Source: Certhia americana (lineage: Eukaryota > Chordata > Aves > Passeriformes > Certhiidae). From it: a stretch of 64,000 bases of DNA. The notes under the pieces were generated by a model, which was not told the origin of the DNA, did no database searches, and saw only the letters and a program-made list of their open reading frames with translations. Position numbers and translations under genes: made by a program. The first letter of the stretch is position 1. Each line of letters starts with the position of its first letter. The stretch covers positions 74,769,001 through 74,833,000 of the forward strand of contig CM031858.1 in the NCBI GenBank assembly GCA_018697195.1, written 5' to 3'. Positions 50,651 to 62,410 of the stretch are shown piece after piece.

Positions 50651-53150
50651 ACCTTGAGTTGATTGTCCTTCACATGCTGCAATTTATTACAACCTTAGTC
50701 TAAAAGGTAAACTAGTGAAATAGCAAACAAACATAAATGTGGTCGAAATTATGTAGACTCACATTCAGAAGAAAATAATAATGTGTTATTAATTAGTTGT
50801 TTCTCTGGTTATCACAAAATTGGAAGTATGATCTGTGACCGTGACAAAGAAAATCAATCTGATATATAAAAAATGAAACATAATTAATGTGCATTCCTTC
50901 ATATGCTTAGGTTCTGTGACATGTATATTGTATGTATGGACAAAAATTCATTCTTCTTGATAGCTATCTCCATGTATCTTATTTTCTAAGTTTTTTAATT
51001 TTTTATTTTATTTTATTATTTTTAGTTTTATTGTGACACACCTTACTTGTAATTACGACTATGCTGTTTAGTATTTTACTTATAGTAATTCTTGCTGTCA
51101 CATTAATCTTAATACTTTCTTCATGTTGACATACTACATAAGAATAATTTGTTATATGATTGTAGTTCTTTAAGCACCCGGTCTTGTAGAAAAACAACAA
51201 AAGCATTTAAATATGTTATTGTACTTAATTTTAGCATCAATACTATCCCTCAGGTCAGATGCTCTTCTACTGTGATTTAATCAAATTGTAAGGAAGAATT
51301 GTAGAGTCCAGGGATTATTTTTGTTGAATGAACATGTTCAGATACAGTTCTGAAATCAATGAACTGGAAAGATGTCAGCTCATGCTGGGAACACAACTTA
51401 GCTGTATGGTAATAAATGCACTGAGAAGGTGTCAGGCAAACAAAGCCATAGCCTGCAGCAGCAAATGACAGTTCTCTGAATTAGTATCCCTGTCCTTGAG
51501 CTTAAATTTGGATATGCTTCAAATCTTTTTGATAAAACTTGATATTGCACTGCGAAGTTATCAGATTAATGCCTCTCTGTTTTTGCTGGATTAAATGATA
51601 AGAAGACCTATAAAATAAAAAGAAGGGAGAAAAAAGTTCACTCTATTTGGGTTTTTTTTCCCTTTGGAAACAAAAATGTTGCAAAAGTTATGGTATTCCA
51701 TAGAAATGTCAGCACTGCAATCTGTCTGCAGAAGTCTGCATAATTGGGAGAACCTTCACTAAACACAATGTCGAAGCAGTACCAAGTAAAAGGTCATGTG
51801 TTATTATTCACTGTGTAGCGCAAGAGGGAAGAGCAATTAAGAAAGCCAGAGGGAAAGGAAAAAGCATCAGCACTGCTCCTAAAACTCTTAGCTAAATTTT
51901 AGATGTGGCAGAGTGGGAGGATACCATATGTATTGGTCCCTATGGTTAACATCTTTAATTTCTGGATGAGATAAATCAAGGTAAAATCAAGAGTTGCAAT
52001 CTAAGATGTCAGCAAAATAAATAATTAATTAATTAGAAAAAGAAATAGAATAAGAGAATAATAATGAGTTCGAAAAAAACATTCAACCTCCCCCTCCCAA
52101 CATCCCACCAACGCCTCATACAAGCCCCAGTATATTACTATTAGGGATAGGAGAAATCTTTTCTTTTTTAAAAGGGAGTGCATCTGGTCAGGTTCACCAG
52201 CACTGATGTTTTCTGAATTCCTGGATTAGAGTTATTTTCAGGTTTTAAATGCAATTTTAGAAGCTGGGGTATGCAGATTAATGGGTTTCGTTTATCCCTG
52301 TGCTCACTTTTACTGCATTCAGAGCAGGTAATTTTTCATCCTGGGTTAGAGCAATCCATTGCTAAAACCTTTCGTGAATGGTGATGTGACTGACTGTATA
52401 AACTCTTTTTTTTTTTTTTCTCCTTGTCAATCTTTTTTAGTCAGGGGTACAAATATCGGAATACCTGAAAGGGTTTTTTTTTATGTTTGCTAAGACAGGG
52501 AGCTACTAGATAAATATAACTCAGAAAACATACTCATTAGAAAGACTGGTTCAGTTTTCTGAAGTTCACTTAGTCTGTGGTTTCAACAATGTGCTGTAAC
52601 TGTTTCAGAGGTTCAGGACTATTATGTACAAAATCTTGTTGTGGGTAAAAAAAGAAACATGTCATAGGTAAAGCAAATTATATATTGCTGGTATAACAGA
52701 AATCTTACCAACACAATAAATTAATTATTTTTAGCCCAGATCTAATTATTATAGGAAAAAAATCCTACTGTTGCAGTCAAATCCAACTTGTCTCAGTGCC
52801 TAATACTACAGTTAGACATACATCTATATTCTATTATATATATATATCTTTCTCAATGTTATGTTCAATATTCCTTTTGGGTCCTTTGTCCTTGGTCTTT
52901 GGGTTGACAGCTTCAGTTTTCTTGTGGTTGTGCAGCAACTTTCAAGAATCAGAAATTCCATACCAGAATTATGATGATGTTGGTGATTTCTTCTTCCTTA
53001 CCCTAGGACTCAGTTTGGGTTACTAATGTACTTTTTCTAATGTATTTTTGCAGGGTCCTGCAAGATCTGAATTTACTGTACAGAGTATGTGTTACATATC
53101 TTACACACTTGTTTTCTTACCCCAAGACTGGTTAGTCTCAGCTTTAGATC
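50651..53150. other. Unique AT-rich noncoding sequence
   Basis: No gene or known repeat is recognised. A 76-codon frame at 52796-53026 is hydrophobic but has no supporting context. Confidence 0.55.
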
Positions 53151-53170
53151 TTTTTTTTTTTTTTTTTTTT
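53151..53170 (+). repeat. T20 homopolymer
   Basis: Twenty consecutive T, lying 55 bp left of the A/C tract. Confidence 0.97.
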
Positions 53171-53225
53171 AACTGATATTTCTTGGGGTTTGTAGCCCTG
53201 AGATCTCCAATACCTTGTCATTAGA

Positions 53226-53441
53226 AAAAACAAGAAGAACAAAAGAAACAAACACCCTCCACCAAAAAACAAAACAAAACCCAAAAATACCCACCCCAAA
53301 AACCCAAAACCAAATTAAACCAAACAAAAAACCCCAAAAAACCCCAAAAACAAAACCAAAAACAAACAAAGAAACAAAAAAAAAAAAACCAAAAACAAAA
53401 ACAAAAAACCCCCCAAAAAACCCAAAACCCCAAAACCCCAT
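53226..53441 (+). repeat. A/C-only low-complexity tract (G/T on minus strand)
   Basis: About 215 bp composed almost wholly of A and C in words such as AAAACCCC, AAAAACCC and CAAAA. The minus strand contains four closely spaced G-runs (reverse complements of 53409-53414, 53421-53423, 53428-53431 and 53436-53439). The Gly/Phe/Val/Trp-rich minus frames (up to 143 codons, 53221-53652) are artefacts. Confidence 0.95.
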
Positions 53442-54267
53442 AAACTCTTAGAGCTAAGCAAAGTGAAAATAAAGCTCCAAAAGAGTCAACATAAGATGAG
53501 ACAAAAGAAGCATGACAACTCTTAGTTTTCGCAAGCTCAGTACAAAGGCTGTGGGCTGTTACTAACAATGTTAATACCATATGTATCAGCTCACATTGCA
53601 CTTCAAATATTCTAAGTTGTCTATGGGGAGGATATAACAATAACTTTGTCAACTCATCATGTGTACTTTCTGGTCTAGAGCCAATTTTATAGCAAGACAG
53701 TAGATTTTAAAATACACTTTGCATGGCTTTTAAGCAGGCCATGCAAGGATAAAAAGTTCTTATACTCTTCTACTTGTCTGTGAGGTTGGTCAGGGATCAG
53801 GCATATGCTGCAACCCAAAACACAACATGAAATCATCAGTTTTCAATTCTAATGGAAGAAATGACAGCATAGAAAAGAATGACAAGCATAGTCCAGCAGG
53901 TTTAGAATTTTAATGCATATTTATATAATATATAAGCTAGCATATATAAGAACTTATTGTCCTCTAGTTAGTCTAAAAGTGTAATTCAAGTCTGTATAGT
54001 TTTAATGAAAAATTCCGTAGTCCATGGATTATTTTTCATTAGCTTGAATGTTAATCCCTGTAGCTGCGATTACAGCATATTTGCTTTAATTGTTCATTAA
54101 TATATTTGTTATGCTGCTGCTAAATTGTGCAAATAAAAAAAAATCAAGTCTTAAAATATCATTTTAATTTCTTACCTATAATTGAAATGTGAAAAAACCT
54201 TCCCACTATCTTTTCACTAATAATGTATGCTGGTGGCAGGACAGTTTAAGTTACAATGGTCTTAGTG
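53442..54267. other. Unique AT-rich noncoding sequence
   Basis: Nothing recognised. Confidence 0.55.
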
Positions 54268-54376
54268 TTTTTTGCTGGTCCATGTTTTTGTTTGTTTCTT
54301 TGGGCTTTTGGAGGATTTTTTTGTTGTTTTTTTGTTTGTTTTTTTTTGTTTGTTTGTTTGTTTTGTTTTTTTTAGG
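54268..54376 (+). repeat. (TTTG)n/T-rich tract
   Basis: TTTG and TTTTG units with long T-runs, ending at TTTTTTTTAGG. Confidence 0.93.
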
Positions 54377-55240
54377 TTTTAAAACTATTTCTTAACTCTT
54401 AAATTGTAACAGTTTTAATATCCTGTTAAAAATATTTAATTGAAGTATAAAATTCAAAACAACTTTTTGGGTAAGTATGTTGCAACAATGCTATGTTTTG
54501 TTGTTTCCTTTACCTTCAGAAAATCTTAATGAAATACTGCTAGAAAAAAAAAAATCTAAAATTAATCACAACAAAGAAATTTCATGTCCTTACAGCGACT
54601 TATCAGGACATATATGAAATGCAAAGGTGACAGTTTTTTATAGTTTTCAGTAAACTGGATTGCATTTATTAATATTTCTTACTAATTCTAATAGTAAGTT
54701 ATTTGTGTTGTGATGAGATCAACTACATACTTCAGTGATTCTTTTGTGCTACAGTACTTCATTATTCATATCCCTCAATGCAATTCGTTGACTGGTTTGT
54801 TTAGGTTTTTTTACCCTTAAGTAAGGTGGGCATATACTCTTTGGTTATCCCATCTTTGATGTATAAAACACTTTCCAAAGAAAGAAAATCCCATATTTAA
54901 GCTCTATAGTAGCAAAAATAGTAAATATAAAGCTTGAATCAGGACCAAAGCATGATGACAAGTCTCTAATGAACTACAGTATAATAACTAAATCAATTAT
55001 TGTATTTGCATTTTAATTGACAGTGAATTAATGATTATTTTTCAGTAAAACAGGAGAGTAAATTCTACTACATAGAAATTCAGTACATATATATCCTTCA
55101 ATGAGACTATATCAATTGACTGTCACTGAAGGTTATTTTTTGTTTTATTATCAGGTTTTAGTCATAAATGTGTCTTTAGGAAAAGACAGACTGGTGCAAA
55201 ATCTGTGAACAAACTACTAAAACCCCAGCAGAATTTCAAT
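54377..55240. other. Unique AT-rich noncoding sequence
   Basis: Nothing recognised. Confidence 0.55.
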
Positions 55241-55318
55241 TAAAAAAACCAAACAAACCAGAAAACCCACAAAAGAAAACCCCAACCCCCAAAAAATACC
55301 CCAAACACAATTCCCCCC
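55241..55318 (+). repeat. Second A/C-rich tract
   Basis: About 78 bp of A and C with C-runs at 55280-55283, 55286-55290, 55299-55302 and 55313-55318. Confidence 0.9.
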
Positions 55319-57537
55319 AGAAATTCAAAAATGCTATAATCTTGATAAAGGACCTATCTGCATTTAACTTTGTGAAAGGAAAAATCTTTCAATAATCTGA
55401 CATAATATTTTGGTACTAATATTAAATCATCTCCAGTTGGGAAATATTGTTTTCCAGAAAATCATATAATGATATAGTTTTTAGGTCTTTTCGTCTCTGA
55501 CTTCAAAATATTAGTAATTCACATTCCAAGAAACTGTAACTTGAGAGTAACATTTAAAAGTCAAAATTACAGGATCACAGACAAGAAAAGCAAAAGAAAA
55601 CATTGTTACAATATATATGTGGTTCAAAGTAAGGAATGAGTATGTCAGGAGTGGTATTATGATAGTGAGTAATGACAGGAGACAAGTGATCATATGGTTG
55701 GGTTGCACAGATGACTAGATATCATATATACTGATTTAATAATACTTCCATAATTTACTTGTATAAGAAGATATTTGGATGGCTACCAGAAACAAATTGA
55801 ATGTCTACATGTTGTGCCCTTCACTACTCACACTGAGACTGCAAAAATCTGACAAAGTCTGTCTGCTTTTCAAGAAGTTCAAAGTAAGTTCATGTGCAGC
55901 TCTGATCATAAACAGCAGACAACTTTATGTTCATGTAACTGCTAAATTAGGACCTTTGGGCTTTACAGTAATTTCACCTTTCCCTTGAATCTCAGAAGTG
56001 CTGATATTGAATTGGTCCCCGTTTGTAATGCTATGGATTAATAGCACGCGACTATATGTGATTACGAAACCGATATGAATTCAAACCGTACTTCATATTA
56101 TGTATTACACCAGCACTACCAATGAATAGAGAGTTATAACTTCATCTCCATGCTTCTGCTGAAATTGAATGTCCTGTGGGCCTGGCATATTAAAACAATA
56201 CAAAAAACATCTTAAAGGAGACCAGAGCTATAAAAAATAAATTATCATGTTTCTAATGCCTAATAAAATATTATGATAGCTAAATTAATTTATATGAGGT
56301 TATATTTTGTGTTCCAAACTTACATGAAGACCATAAATTTTAAGTACTGGCTTTTTTCTCCCTTTTGTTCAATTAGGATTTTGATGAGGTTTACTCTCCA
56401 ATTTCGTTTTCATGAAAAATGTCCCTTTAACAAAAAAAAGGAACTAACAAAATAGAAATGGACTTTTGACATTACCAAAAAACTGTAGGAAAGAGAATTT
56501 TGCAAACTCCTTCCATTTGCAATGATTGCTATTTTATCACAAATACATTTACTCTATACCAGTATGTAAATCAGATAGGGAAACTTAATTCTTGCCATTC
56601 CCTTCAGAGAAAACCAAGAGCTGCAGATTGTCAGGATCATTAAGTGTATAATGAACTCTTCAAATACAAAAGAAGTGAGTCAGATTATTTTAATACATTA
56701 GTTAATGATGACTTAATATTAGCAATTGGTGAAAACCTTTCTTTTTAATTTATATAAAAAAGAAAATTTTATGTGTTATTTGACATTCGTACACACTACT
56801 TCCCCTATATGGTGATCTCCTTAAGAAAAAATACAGATATAAATAATAAACTGCATTTTATGTATAATGTCAATTATATTATAAATGTGAATAACATATT
56901 ACATAAAGCGTTTGCCACCTGTGTACTCTGCTCAGTGATTTTACCTTTAGACATAAAAACTCCAACATATCAATCATTGTCAAAATTGCTGACAATTTTT
57001 TTCTGTTTTTATTAGAATTTATTCTTCTTCCCTCACCTCTCTTTTTACTTGATCCCCATACTATGTCAGTAATCCAAAACTCAGTAAAAGACAAAACTGA
57101 TCTTTGGAAGGAATTTTGGGATGCATGTATTTCTCACATTTTTACAAAGCCAAAAGCAGGAGCTTTCTATCTAGAATACTTTCCAACATGAAGCATTTGC
57201 TGTTATAGATCTGATGTCATAATAAAATCTTCCTCTGAATCCTGTTCAGTTATAATCACAATATAAGAAGAAAGCTAGACATCTGTTTCATATATGATAT
57301 TACTGCTGTATAAGCCTCTTCACAGCAGTAAGCAATCTGTCTCAGCTAGGTCATTTAGTGAAAAAAAATTTAAATGGCAACAGAACAGTAAAATATTGCT
57401 ATAACATTTCTGTGACATAGGGTTTTTTATATACATGTATCTACACTTTATTTGAAATTCTTGTTTTGTTCTGCAGGGATAATAATACTAGAGAACATTG
57501 TAAGTTTTTCTTGTCTGTTTCTTTCTTTTCTTGGTTT
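55319..57537. other. Unique AT-rich noncoding sequence with a CpG-retaining patch
   Basis: No gene recognised. The stretch 56015-56100 holds six CpG dinucleotides in otherwise CpG-poor DNA and may be a conserved noncoding element (see findings). Confidence 0.5.
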
Positions 57538-57630
57538 GACTTTTTGTTTGTTTGTTCATTGTTTTTGTGTTGTTGTTGTTGTTTTTGGTTTTTGTCTTTG
57601 TTTTGTTTCCTTGTTTGTTTTTTTTTCTCC
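57538..57630 (+). repeat. (TTTG/GTT)n low-complexity tract
   Basis: TTTG, TTG and GTTTT units on the plus strand. Confidence 0.9.
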
Positions 57631-58901
57631 TAAAATGAACATTGTACAGCTAAGTGGTGAAGAATGAATCAAGGATCAAAGGAAGTTTCTAAGAACTTTA
57701 TGAGCACTTTTTTGAAGATGCCATATTACAGTACATTGAGTATTGAATCTATCTGTAGGAATATTAATGAAAAACTCACATCCTATCACGAGATCTGGTT
57801 GATTTTGATATTGGAGTATATACATTATTTACTGGAAACATTTTTTAGTTCTTTTAAAATCAGATATCTTGAAAGAAAGAGAAATGAGAAAAAAAAATCA
57901 GATTAAAACTACAATCTTGTTTTAGAAAATGCTTTTTTTAAAAATGAAAGTACTGTTACATAGAAGCATGTTAACCTTCCAATTGCAAAAATTCTGTGTC
58001 ATTGAATGGGAGTATCTCAGATGACTCAGTGTTATGCAATTTTTCTTTGTTTTTTTTTTTTTTTCCTTTTCTGAGTCACATTAATAATTCAGTGTTTTTT
58101 TGCTCTTTCTCATATAATGAATATTAATTGACAGTAATTTAATTAAATTACATTAAGAATTTTAATTTGACACAGAATGGATATTGTCAAGTCATTCCTA
58201 TGATCTTGTATCTAAAAACTGTAATTTTAGAGAGTTATTATAAATTTCACCTGAACAACTGTGCATTTTCTGTGGCAAATTTTGGAACTGAGTAACTTTT
58301 GGTTGGGAGTGTTAACTTCTTAAAAGTTGTTTACAATTAACAGTAGTAAAAACACTGCTGTTAAAAATTACTTATGTTGATCTATAAATATCTTCAATAG
58401 ATAAAGCTTTGATTCCATAGCAAGAGAAGCAATGCTATTATCTCTAGAAAAAAACACACACTGGAAGTTCACTGCACCATTTCCCCTTGTTTTTGTATCT
58501 ACAGACCTGTACAGACAATATTCAATTCTAAAAAAACTTCCTAGTCATGATTTTGTAGCACAGATAGTAAGCAACTGTGTTTATATATAAAGCAGAAAAG
58601 CAAAGGACAATCATAGCAGAGCTGAGAATTCTGTCAAATCTCCCTCTCTAAAATGTGAAAATGTGCATATTATTACTTCATTGATGTTGGAAAAATATCT
58701 TATTATAGGAAACATGTAAGTATAATGAATCATAAACTCTTAAAATTATGATACTTGAAGAATTGCTGGAGGCACAGAAAGAAGTCTTGCTACTGGAACA
58801 TCATTACCCAACGGTTTCTGATTAATGACCACCAGTTCTTGTAAAAAGATTCAAAGAAAAAAATAATGATTCCAAGTAACAAAAGAATAAAATACTCATA
58901 A
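57631..58901. other. Unique AT-rich noncoding sequence
   Basis: Nothing recognised apart from a T-run near 58050-58063 and an AT-only-core palindrome (GTAATTTAATTAAATTAC) at 58134-58151. Confidence 0.55.
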
Positions 58902-59040
58902 ATTCTTGAAGTAGAGTGCTATGGAAAAGATTCAGAGGTTTTACTCATATAGTGGGTATTGTATTACATTATAATTCTTGAAGTACACTGTTATGGAAAA
59001 GACTCAGAGGTTTTAGTCATATAGAGGGTATTGTATTATA
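58902..59040 (+). repeat. 72-bp tandem duplication
   Basis: Copy one spans 58902-58973 and copy two 58974-59040. Both start ATTCTTGAAGTA and end GTATTGTATTA plus A/T. They differ by about seven substitutions and a 5-bp indel over the shared 67 bp, so the duplication is not very recent. Confidence 0.93.
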
Positions 59041-62000
59041 ATCCTTTCACTGATGTTGTTTTGGGAGCTATCTGCCAATTATAATAGTTTAAAGATTAAG
59101 TTACTGTGTGCTGTAGCCAAGAGGTTTAATGCCCATGAATTTCAGATGGTTTTACCACCTACTTACTGCACAGAATTCAAGTTATCCCAAGCAGTAGCTA
59201 GCAGAAGGTTAAGCTACAATTCACAGGCTATTTATGTAAAACACATAAAATTGGAATTATCTCTAGAGGGAAGATAGTTTACTAAGTGACTTTTGATTCT
59301 TTTTCAGGATTATTTGTTTTTTTTGTACGCTTCAGCAATACAAATCTTGACAGCTCCATGCCATTTCAAATATAAATTGTTCAAAAAGTAACATCCATTC
59401 ATAAAAATGCAGTAAGATTAGTTTGACAATACCATGATATATGATCTGAGAATTTATTTCCCTGATTCTCTTTTTTTTTTTAGGGACATTAGGGACATAT
59501 ATAGACTAAATATATGTAAATGCAAAAAGCATTCAGAAATTAATAGAAGAAAATCTTCAGAAAATTTTCATGATTTTGCCTATGGTAGAAATCTTAGGTG
59601 TCTAAGTCACTCCTACACTTAAGAACACTATTTAAATCTACAGAAGGGTACAATAAAAGTTATGTCTTAAAACAAAACCCAAAAAACAACAACAGCAAAA
59701 AAACTAAAATTAAACAACAAAACAGAAAACAGCAAAAAAAGGAATATACTCAATAGAGAAAAGGAGGAGTGAAAATATGTATCTATTATTTTCCTCTTTA
59801 ATATTAAATTTGAAATGCTTAAGAATACTGTTTGAGGAAGCAGACTGTATAAACATTTATTGATGAAAGAAATAAAACCAAGTTTATTTTCAATATTCTT
59901 AGAACAGAGGAGAATATCAGAATAAAACCCATCTTAAGAAGTAAACATTTTTGTATGCAAAACAAAATTGCCTCTTAAGAATTGTCTGAGTTCAGATACT
60001 TTTACTGGAAAAGATGACTGCTGTGCAATGCAGAAGATGAGGAAGAAAAACTGCACTTATGAGTACTTGATATTTACTAAGCAGAATGAAAGTCTTAGGT
60101 CGAGCTGAGACACCAGATTCCATAAATACAATTACAGAGCCCCTTTCAGAATTGTCTTTGGTCTCATTATGGAATTTCATAATTTACTTCCTGGCTTTCA
60201 GGAAAGATGTTAGTCTGATGAAGACAGCCAGGAGAGGACAGCTCTTTTTCTGATTTGTGACTAACCCAGAATCCAGGCATTTTTTCATGTAAATCTTTAG
60301 AGACTTTCAATTTAACAGACAAGAATAAGGCCTAGGGAACCTGTTTGTCAGTAGTTACAGATTTTTTTTTTTTTTTTTTTTTTTCTCAAACAGAACTGAA
60401 TGAGGACCTATAGTGGTGCTTCTTTTTCTTACTTTGGTTGGTTGGGTTTGGGTTTGTTTGGTTTGGTTTGGGGTTTTATCTCATGATTAGTTTAATAATT
60501 GCAAAAGAAAATTTTAGCTAAGTTTTTGTCTGGAACAAAAGCATTTTGAGAGGACGTTAACCACTGAGAGGAGGATGCTACATATATATACATACATACA
60601 TGCATACATACATATGTACATATTAATTAATTTTAATTAATTACCTTTTATGTGAGATGATTTTGAGAAATTAAGATTTGAATTGCTTCATTTTAAAAGA
60701 GAAATTAAAATGTCTGCTTGAGGATCCTAACTACTAAGCACAGAAATACCATCTGCTTCTTTTTCTCACAATTTTGTTTTGCTAGGAAACAGTCTTCTGC
60801 AGTTCTTTGAAAGAGCAGTTACAGGAGAGGCTTCCAAATCCTTGATAGACTTACTTGAGCCTCAGAGAAAATCTCCATCAGACAAGTTGATACAGCTTTA
60901 TTCATACAGTTTTTCTTTTACCTACTTTGAGTGGCTCACTGTTCAACCTAAGGATTTCCATAGCTGCCATTTTGAAGCACCTAACTCTCCCCAGAGACTG
61001 CACAACTTAAGGAACTTCACTCACAGGAGAGTTCTACCATTAAATGAAACAAATAAGCTTATAAATATTTTCTGTTTCTACTTATCTTAAATGTATGCAT
61101 ACAGAGAAAATGGCTAACTTAATAGGATTCAAAATAGAAGATGCCTATCTTCCCCTCTATGACTCTCTTTTTATACAGCTGTACTTATCATTCCTGTGAT
61201 TATTCAATTATTGAAATAGCAGGTGTAGGTACAGACAACTGTTGGGGTCATTCCTTGTTTCTTGATCCTATTCTGATTGAATATTTCTTCTTATCATTTG
61301 ATAAAGACAATGCCATGCTACTTGATTTGCAACCAGTATTTCTGTTGGTATATTGAGCTTTTTCTTTTAATTAAAGCTAATTACATAAATACCAAGCCAT
61401 TTGATTGACTTTTGTTTACTACTGAGATAAAGAAAATTATATGACTTCTTGTATGCTTTCATGCATACATGCATATATATATATAAAAAAAATTTTCTTT
61501 TGTCCTCACATATCAGTGTGTGTCAAGTGATTAAAACACCACCAGGGATTAGTGGCTTTCTTACTTTCACATTAAAGTTAACAGAACAGTTTCCTGTGGG
61601 AATTCAAACTAAAAGAATTAAGTTATCTTAAGAAAGAAAAAAGGACCATTATGTCTGTTTCCATCATTTTTGTAATCTAAATGCTTACTTAAAATTATAA
61701 CAGGGAGTATTAATAAATCCTAGACTATATGATCCCCTTAGGGCCATACTCAAGATATTAGATAATAAACAAAAGGGAAGTAGGTAGGCAAGCTTCTCTG
61801 TCACAAACCACGAAAGATTGATTCCTACGTACTTGCCTGGGTTTTTTTCCTAATTTTTCTGAGAACCTTATTTTACTGAAATAGTCCATTGAAATTTTTT
61901 AACCATAAAAAGATATGTCTAACAGGTGAAATATGGAGGGCAGTTAAGATGTAATTTCCTTTTTCCTCCTCTCCTCCCTCTTCAATTACTTCTTATTTCT

Positions 62001-62205
62001 GGTGATTCATGTATCTGGGTTGTCCTCTCTAAGTATGTTATATTGAGCTATTTTTCTGTAAGTTGTATATATTTATGTGTGTATGTGTGTGTGTAGCATT
62101 TAATAAGGCTTTCACAGAGTGAGTGAGTTTGCTGTAATAATTTTTGGGAAGATTGCTCTGAGATACAAGGCAACTAACACCTAATCTCTTTCGGTAGGTT
62201 AGGTA
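59041..62205. other. AT-rich noncoding sequence with simple repeats
   Basis: Contains an A/C-rich stretch (59670-59740), 23 T at 60362-60384, a TTGG/TTTGG tract (60432-60476), a CATA/TACA repeat (60579-60624), a CATG/TATA tract (61459-61486) and a TG repeat (62066-62095). A 103-codon frame at 60779-61090 starts only at a TTG codon and has no recognised motif. Confidence 0.55.
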
Positions 62206-62410
62206 TTATGTGGTCATTCTTTTTGGGCATAATGTCAGACCCGCTTGTTTCAATTGCAGTGTCTGCTTGTGTGCCACAGCCACACACTGCTGTCGCCACC
62301 TTGGCTGTGTCAGTTCAAGTCTTCGTGTTGAAGTAGATTAATGATCCGATGAGAGCTCACTACACAGCTGTGGCTGCGCAGAACCTGGGATGGTACAAGA
62401 ACAAAATCAT
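62206..62410. other. GC-richer, CpG-retaining patch (possible conserved element)
   Basis: Roughly 200 bp with higher GC and several CpGs (CCCGC, TGTCGCC, TTCGTG, ATCCGATG, GCTGCGC) in AT-rich surroundings. All forward frames are closed by stops within the patch, so it is not a protein exon in full. No repeat family is recognised. Confidence 0.4.

Noticed and set aside
53409..53439. Interstitial telomere repeat
   Set aside because: The units are AAAACCCC-like, not the vertebrate CCCTAA; no TTAGGG array is present.
53221..53652. 143-codon minus-strand ORF, the longest in the window
   Set aside because: Most of it reads the G/T-only strand of the A/C tract, giving Gly/Phe/Val/Trp runs; it is a composition artefact.
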